A stretch of 23,731 nt of DNA from a virus. The position numbers and the translations under genes are program-made. The DNA is taken from positions 1-23,731 of the IMG/VR virus record IMGVR_UViG_3300036766_000486. The stretch is one strand, 5' to 3'. Shown here one piece after another: positions 20,047 through 23,731 of this stretch (its first letter is position 1; every line of letters starts with the position of its first letter). The notes under the pieces were generated by a model that was given only the letters and a program-made list of their open reading frames with translations, did not search any database and had not been told where the DNA came from.

Positions 20047-21201
20047 ATGGCAAAAAGAGAAATACGAATCGACCGCGGAGAGCTTCGGCTTAATGCGGTC
20101 AAGACACCGGAAGGTTACCTCACGGCAACAGCCAAGGTAGCGCGGACCGGAGTATTTCCATATCGAAACGCCGACGGATCCGTGCGCTATGAATTGCGCC
20201 ACCCGGATGACGTTTTCAAAAAGCCGGCCATGGATTCCATGAAACAGATACCGATCACGCTCGAGCACCCGCGGCAAATGTTGACCGCGGCCAACGCCAA
20301 GGAGCTATCGGTCGGACACGTCGGCGACAGGGTGGAGGCGGACGCCCCATTCGTAATAGCGGATTTAATCATCACCGACGCCGAGGCCATCCGGGCAATC
20401 GAGGCCGGTAAGCAGGAATTATCCTGCGGATATTTTCTCGACCTGGTCGAGGATTCCGGAATTTACGAGGGCCATGCTTACACCCATCGCCAGACCAATA
20501 TCCGAGAGAACCACCTGGCGATCACGGACATGGCCCGCCTCGGGCCCGAGCTTCGCATCGATTCGGATGTACCTTATTCCGTGCGCACCGATGCCCGGAA
20601 AGATTCCAACCCCAACGAGGAGAGAACAATGATCAAGGTCACCATCAACGGAATTTCATACGATTGCGCTCCCGAGGTCGCCAACGAGCTCGCCCGCGTG
20701 AACGCCGCCATGACCGCCGCCACCGAAACCGCCAAGACGGAAAAGGCCGCGATCCAGGCAAAGCTGGACACCGCCACCGGCGAACGGGACGGATTGAAAA
20801 CCAAGTATGACGCCCTCGAGAAGGATGGACCGGCGAAAATCATCGCCGCTTCCAAGGCACGCGCAACCCTGGTCGCCGCCGCCACCAAGGCGCTGGACGC
20901 CGAGGCCGTGAAAAATCTGGACGGCATGACCGACAGCGAAATCAAAAAGGCGGTCGTGTTGGCCAAGGCGCCGAAGGGAACCAGCCTCGACGGAAAATCC
21001 GATGAGTACATCCAGGCCCGCTTCGAGCTTGCCACCGAGAACGCGGACGCGGAAAACGCGGACGACAAGCTGGCCGCCGGCCGACGCAATAGCGCACCCC
21101 GTAATGACGGGAGCCCGGAAAAGGGTGGCCAGGACGACGCCCGCACCCGCATGAACGCCCGCCTGAAAAACGGAAACAAGGATCCGGAAAAGGCCAAATA
21201 G
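20047..21201 (+). CDS. DUF2213 prohead protease/scaffold fusion
   Basis: This is a 384-residue protein. Residues 10-180 match DUF2213: TPEGYLTATAKVARTGVFPYRNADGS, then RHPDDVFKKPAMDSMKQIPITLEHP, GHVGDRVE and KQELSCGYFLDL. This domain is proposed to be the prohead maturation protease. Residues 195-384 are an Ala/Lys/Asp/Glu-rich helical region typical of scaffolding proteins. The start has no ordinary ribosome site, because the terminator T-run directly precedes ATG. GAGGA at 20006-20010 would come within 12 unpaired bases if the hairpin folds. A strong internal site lies before Met195. It is the first gene after the internal promoter. Confidence 0.8.
   Translation: MAKREIRIDRGELRLNAVKTPEGYLTATAKVARTGVFPYRNADGSVRYELRHPDDVFKKPAMDSMKQIPITLEHPRQMLTAANAKELSVGHVGDRVEADAPFVIADLIITDAEAIRAIEAGKQELSCGYFLDLVEDSGIYEGHAYTHRQTNIRENHLAITDMARLGPELRIDSDVPYSVRTDARKDSNPNEERTMIKVTINGISYDCAPEVANELARVNAAMTAATETAKTEKAAIQAKLDTATGERDGLKTKYDALEKDGPAKIIAASKARATLVAAATKALDAEAVKNLDGMTDSEIKKAVVLAKAPKGTSLDGKSDEYIQARFELATENADAENADDKLAAGRRNSAPRNDGSPEKGGQDDARTRMNARLKNGNKDPEKAK
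20617..20631 (+). promoter_or_regulatory. Internal ribosome site and in-frame start for scaffold
   Basis: GAGGAGAG (20617-20624) lies four bases before an in-frame ATG (20629). Initiation here would give a 190-residue protein, 20629-21201, covering only the coiled, charged C-terminal part of the DUF2213 gene. This matches the lambda C/Nu3 arrangement, where a scaffold is made from within the protease gene. Confidence 0.65.
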
Positions 21202-21271
21202 CCGAATCGGAAACAAGCCAAGGACGTAAACGCAACCGGGCCGGCGAAAGCCACCCAACAAGGATAAGACC

Positions 21272-22006
21272 ATGAGCCAGACCGCATATTCTCTCACCAC
21301 CGCGGTGGCAGTCGCCGGCATGAAAGCCGACAGCGGTGCGGACTACGTGGAAAGCCATGCGGCGCAGGCGCAGATCAATTTCGGCCTGGGCCTAGTGAAA
21401 GCGCAAGGCGGAGACGGCCAAGTTCGGCCCCCCCTCTTAAATCAATTAATGCTGGTGCTGGATGCCAATCTTGTCACCGGCAACACCTTCGCCTTCACCT
21501 TGAACGGCGAGGCCGTTTCCGTTTTGTTCGCCACCTCTCACCTGGCCACCATGAACGCGGTCGCCGCGGCCGTGGAAGCCTTGACCGGCGCAAGTTATGA
21601 CGCCACCGTCGGAGGCGCGGGAAACCGCACCCTCACCGTGGTCGCCTCCAATGTGGCCGTGGATGCTGCGAGCATTTCGATCACCGGAGGCGCGAGCCAG
21701 GCCGGAGTCGTGGAAACCCGATCCACCATTGACACGATCGTTCGTGGCATCGCCCTGCATGAGCAGCGCGAAAGCCTGATCGGCTATCCGCAATTTTCCA
21801 CCGTCAACGTCCTGCGCCGCGGCAAGGCATGGGTGGTGGTATGCGATACCGTTGCCGACGGCGACGACGTTTACATCAGTTACGCCGACGCCAACGCCGG
21901 GCAATTCCGAAACGACAACGCCAGCGGCCTGCTGGTTTCGGGCGCCAAATTCCGCAGCGCCGCCACCACCGGCCAGATCGCGATCGTGGAAATCAACGAG
22001 CCGTGA
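21272..22006 (+). CDS. Capsid cement-type protein with inserted domain
   Basis: This is a 244-residue protein. Residues 1-55 (MSQTAYSLTTAVAVAGMKAD... FGLGLVK) and 152-244 (GIALHEQRESLIGY... IAIVEINEP) align with the protein at 22047. They resemble DUF2190/structural cement proteins that decorate or stabilise the capsid. Residues about 58-150 are an insertion absent from the paralog, with beta-rich repeats (VTGNTFAFTLNGEAVSVLFATSH... SISITGGASQAGVVETRST) like small domains seen in other phage structural proteins. AAGGA at 21260-21264 supports ATG 21272. The preceding 70-base gap shows no clear signal. Confidence 0.75.
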   Translation: MSQTAYSLTTAVAVAGMKADSGADYVESHAAQAQINFGLGLVKAQGGDGQVRPPLLNQLMLVLDANLVTGNTFAFTLNGEAVSVLFATSHLATMNAVAAAVEALTGASYDATVGGAGNRTLTVVASNVAVDAASISITGGASQAGVVETRSTIDTIVRGIALHEQRESLIGYPQFSTVNVLRRGKAWVVVCDTVADGDDVYISYADANAGQFRNDNASGLLVSGAKFRSAATTGQIAIVEINEP

Positions 22007-22046
22007 CGGAAACGGAAAAACAAACGCGAAAAAACAGGAGAAACCC

Positions 22047-22499
22047 ATGAGCCAGACCGCATATTCCCTTACCACCGCCGCCGCCATGGCCGGCATGAAG
22101 GCCGACGCCCAATTCGACTACGTCGAAAGCCACCCGGCACAGGCCGCGGTCGGTTTCGGTCTCGGCGTCGTTCGACACGCCGCCGGCGACGACCGCGTGC
22201 GATTGCCCGCAGGCGCCGACGCATCCGCCGCTTTCATGGGCATTGCCCTGCATGAACAAAAGGAATCCCTGATCGGATATCTGGCCAACGATTCCGTTAA
22301 CGTTTTGCGCCGAGGAAAGGCCTGGGTTTTGGTGAACGACACCGTCGCCGATGGAGAACCCGCCTTCGTGGTGAACGCGGTCGGCGATTTCGGAAAGTTC
22401 CGGAATGACAACACCAACGCCATCGTGGTGCCGACCGGAGTCTTCCGATCCGCCGCGGTTAGCGGAGGCATCGCCATCGTCGAAATCAACATTCCGTAA
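22047..22499 (+). CDS. Capsid cement-type protein, short paralog
   Basis: This is a 150-residue protein, the compact version of the preceding gene product. Shared blocks are MSQTAYSLTTA.A.AGMKAD, DYVESH.AQA, GIALHEQ.ESLIGY, VNVLRRGKAWV, DTVADG, FRNDN and IAIVEIN. The first 20 bases of the two genes are identical, indicating a tandem duplication. The likely role is a head decoration or stabilising protein (DUF2190-like). ACAGGAGAAA precedes the start. Its place just before the major capsid gene fits. Confidence 0.78.
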   Translation: MSQTAYSLTTAAAMAGMKADAQFDYVESHPAQAAVGFGLGVVRHAAGDDRVRLPAGADASAAFMGIALHEQKESLIGYLANDSVNVLRRGKAWVLVNDTVADGEPAFVVNAVGDFGKFRNDNTNAIVVPTGVFRSAAVSGGIAIVEINIP

Positions 22500-22563
22500 T
22501 CCAAAGCCGGAGACGCAAGGAAAAAACTGAACAACGCCCGAATGGGCACAAGGAGAACAAGCC

Positions 22564-23502
22564 ATGAAGGAACGCATTATCACCCAGAACCTCGACGCCA
22601 ACGAGACCGCCTTCTTCGAGCGGGAATTGGAACACATCAAGGCGCGGAGCTATGATGTGATTTATCCGGAATTCATGGCATACGAATTGATCCCCATCGA
22701 AACCGATGCGGGACCCGGAGCCGAGACCATCACCTACCGCCAGTACGATCACGTCGGCATGGCGAAAATCATCGCCAGCTACGCGGACGACCTGCCCCGG
22801 TCGGACATCAAGGGCCTGGAATTCACCGCCCGCGTCAAGGGAATCGGTGGCGCCTATGGATATTCCATTCAGGAAATCCGCCGGGCGAACATGACCGGCC
22901 TCCCGCTGGAACAACGCAAGGCCAACGCCTCGCGGCATTCCAACGATCAGCTGACCAATCAGATCGCCTGGTTCGGGAACAGCGCCCACGGCATCGAGGG
23001 CCTGCTTTACAACACCAACGTCACCAAGACCGCGGCCGTGAACGGCGCCTGGTTGACGGCCACCCCCGATGACATCATCGAGGACGTGAACACCGCCATC
23101 GGCGCCATGCTTTCCACCACCAAGGGCGTGGAACGGCCGGACACGGTGGCCATCGCCACAAAGCAACACGCGCACATCGCCAGCACCCCGCGGTCGGCGA
23201 CGAGCGACACCACCATCCTGGAATTCCTGCGCCGGGTTTGGCCCGGGATCACGTTTTACAGCGTGCCGGAATTCGAAGCGCTGGCCATCATCCCCAGCAC
23301 CGGCGGAGCGGGACCCACCGACATCATGCTGATCTTCCGCCGGAGCGCCGACAAGCTGGGCCTGCAAATTCCGCAGACCTACGAGCAATTCCCCGCCCAG
23401 GAACGCAACCTGGAATTCGTGGTGCCGACCCATTCGCGCACCGCGGGCGTGATCGTTTATTATCCCCTTTCCGTCACGGTCGTGGACGGATTGGAAGTCT
23501 AA
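22564..23502 (+). CDS. Major capsid protein (DUF2184 type)
   Basis: This is a 312-residue protein matching the DUF2184 encapsulin-like major capsid family. It has FFERELEHIKARSYDVIYPEF, then GAETITYRQYDHVGMAKII, DLPRSDIKGLEF, GYSIQEIRRANMTGLPLEQRKA, WFGNSAHGIEGLLYN and ending in YEQFPAQERNLEFVVPTHSRTAGVIVYYPLSV. It forms the HK97-fold shell. Length is usual for the family. AAGGAGAA precedes ATG 22564. It follows a 64-base gap with only a small GCCC-GAAT-GGGC hairpin. Confidence 0.9.
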   Translation: MKERIITQNLDANETAFFERELEHIKARSYDVIYPEFMAYELIPIETDAGPGAETITYRQYDHVGMAKIIASYADDLPRSDIKGLEFTARVKGIGGAYGYSIQEIRRANMTGLPLEQRKANASRHSNDQLTNQIAWFGNSAHGIEGLLYNTNVTKTAAVNGAWLTATPDDIIEDVNTAIGAMLSTTKGVERPDTVAIATKQHAHIASTPRSATSDTTILEFLRRVWPGITFYSVPEFEALAIIPSTGGAGPTDIMLIFRRSADKLGLQIPQTYEQFPAQERNLEFVVPTHSRTAGVIVYYPLSVTVVDGLEV

Positions 23503-23569
23503 AACGGAAACGGTTTATTAACTTCCAAATAACCCCGGTCGATTTGGCCGGGCAAACCGGAGAACGAGC

Positions 23570-23731
23570 ATGAAAAAAATTACATGGAACCGCCCGCACC
23601 TGACCTCCTTCGGCCTGCACCAAATCATGCCGGGAGAAAACCTGGTCGAGGATTCGGTCGCCACCGAGATCGGTAAGCATTGGGCATACGACCGGGCCGC
23701 CAAGGCCGGCCTCGTGAAAATCGAGGATGCC
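23570..23731 (+). CDS. Hypothetical protein, truncated by window end
   Basis: The first 54 codons of a gene are present. The protein begins MKKITWNRPHLTSFGLHQIMPGEN and continues LVEDSVATEIGKHWAYDRAAKAGLVKIEDA. The phrase PGEN.V....A.....W is seen in small phage proteins encoded just after capsid genes, of unknown function. CCGGAGAA precedes ATG. The frame is open to the last base. Confidence 0.65.
   Translation, partial: MKKITWNRPHLTSFGLHQIMPGENLVEDSVATEIGKHWAYDRAAKAGLVKIEDA

Noticed and set aside
23534-23552. Hairpin CCCGGTC/GGCCGGG after the major capsid gene
   Set aside because: The stem is plausible but no T-run follows, so an intrinsic terminator is not supported.
1-23731. tRNA genes, CRISPR arrays, insertion sequences or integrase
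   Set aside because: I saw no cloverleaf, regularly spaced repeat array, transposase or recombinase motif on either strand.

Overview
This window is a stretch of a tailed double-stranded DNA bacteriophage or prophage. Every gene I can support lies on the plus strand. Genes are packed tightly: many neighbours share ATGA or GTGA stop/start overlaps, and most have clear Shine-Dalgarno (SD) sites. The DNA is GC-rich. A portal of the DUF1073 type, a Mu F-like head protein, a DUF2213 protein, DUF2190-like cement proteins and a DUF2184 major capsid protein point to a phage of Gram-negative bacteria. I cannot name the host. I see no integrase, tRNA, CRISPR array or insertion sequence.

Layout. Positions 1-3455 hold a RadC/JAB-domain protein, a run of small proteins (several cysteine-rich) and an MmcB-like PD-(D/E)XK nuclease. 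Positions 3519-6556 hold a LexA-type DNA-binding protein without a peptidase domain, then a recombination block: coiled-coil protein, probable single-strand annealing protein and RecB/Cas4-type exonuclease. Positions 6582-11414 hold small accessory proteins, a NinG-type junction nuclease, a Dam-type adenine methyltransferase, an ASCH-domain protein and small zinc-binding proteins. Positions 11407-13435 look like a lysis region with membrane proteins, an HU/IHF-like protein and an M15 peptidase endolysin. From 14095 come a ParB-domain DNA methyltransferase, small and large terminase, portal, head morphogenesis protein, prohead protease/scaffold, two paralogous cement proteins and the major capsid protein. 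A further gene is cut off by the window end.

Regulation visible in the sequence. Two near-identical promoters (971-999 and 3484-3512, both TTGCAA-17-TATCAT) place the predicted transcript start on an ATG. One lies directly before the LexA-like gene, which suggests shared control. A third promoter (19930-19958) is followed within about 90 bases by an intrinsic terminator that abuts the start codon of the prohead protease gene. This unit could be a small RNA, an attenuator, or a device that sets expression of the capsid genes.

Most notable is a 15/16 match to the chromosomal parS consensus at 13922-13937, in the largest non-coding gap of the window just before the packaging genes. No ParA or ParB partition gene is visible here. 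The phage may therefore use the host ParB, or another protein may read this palindrome.
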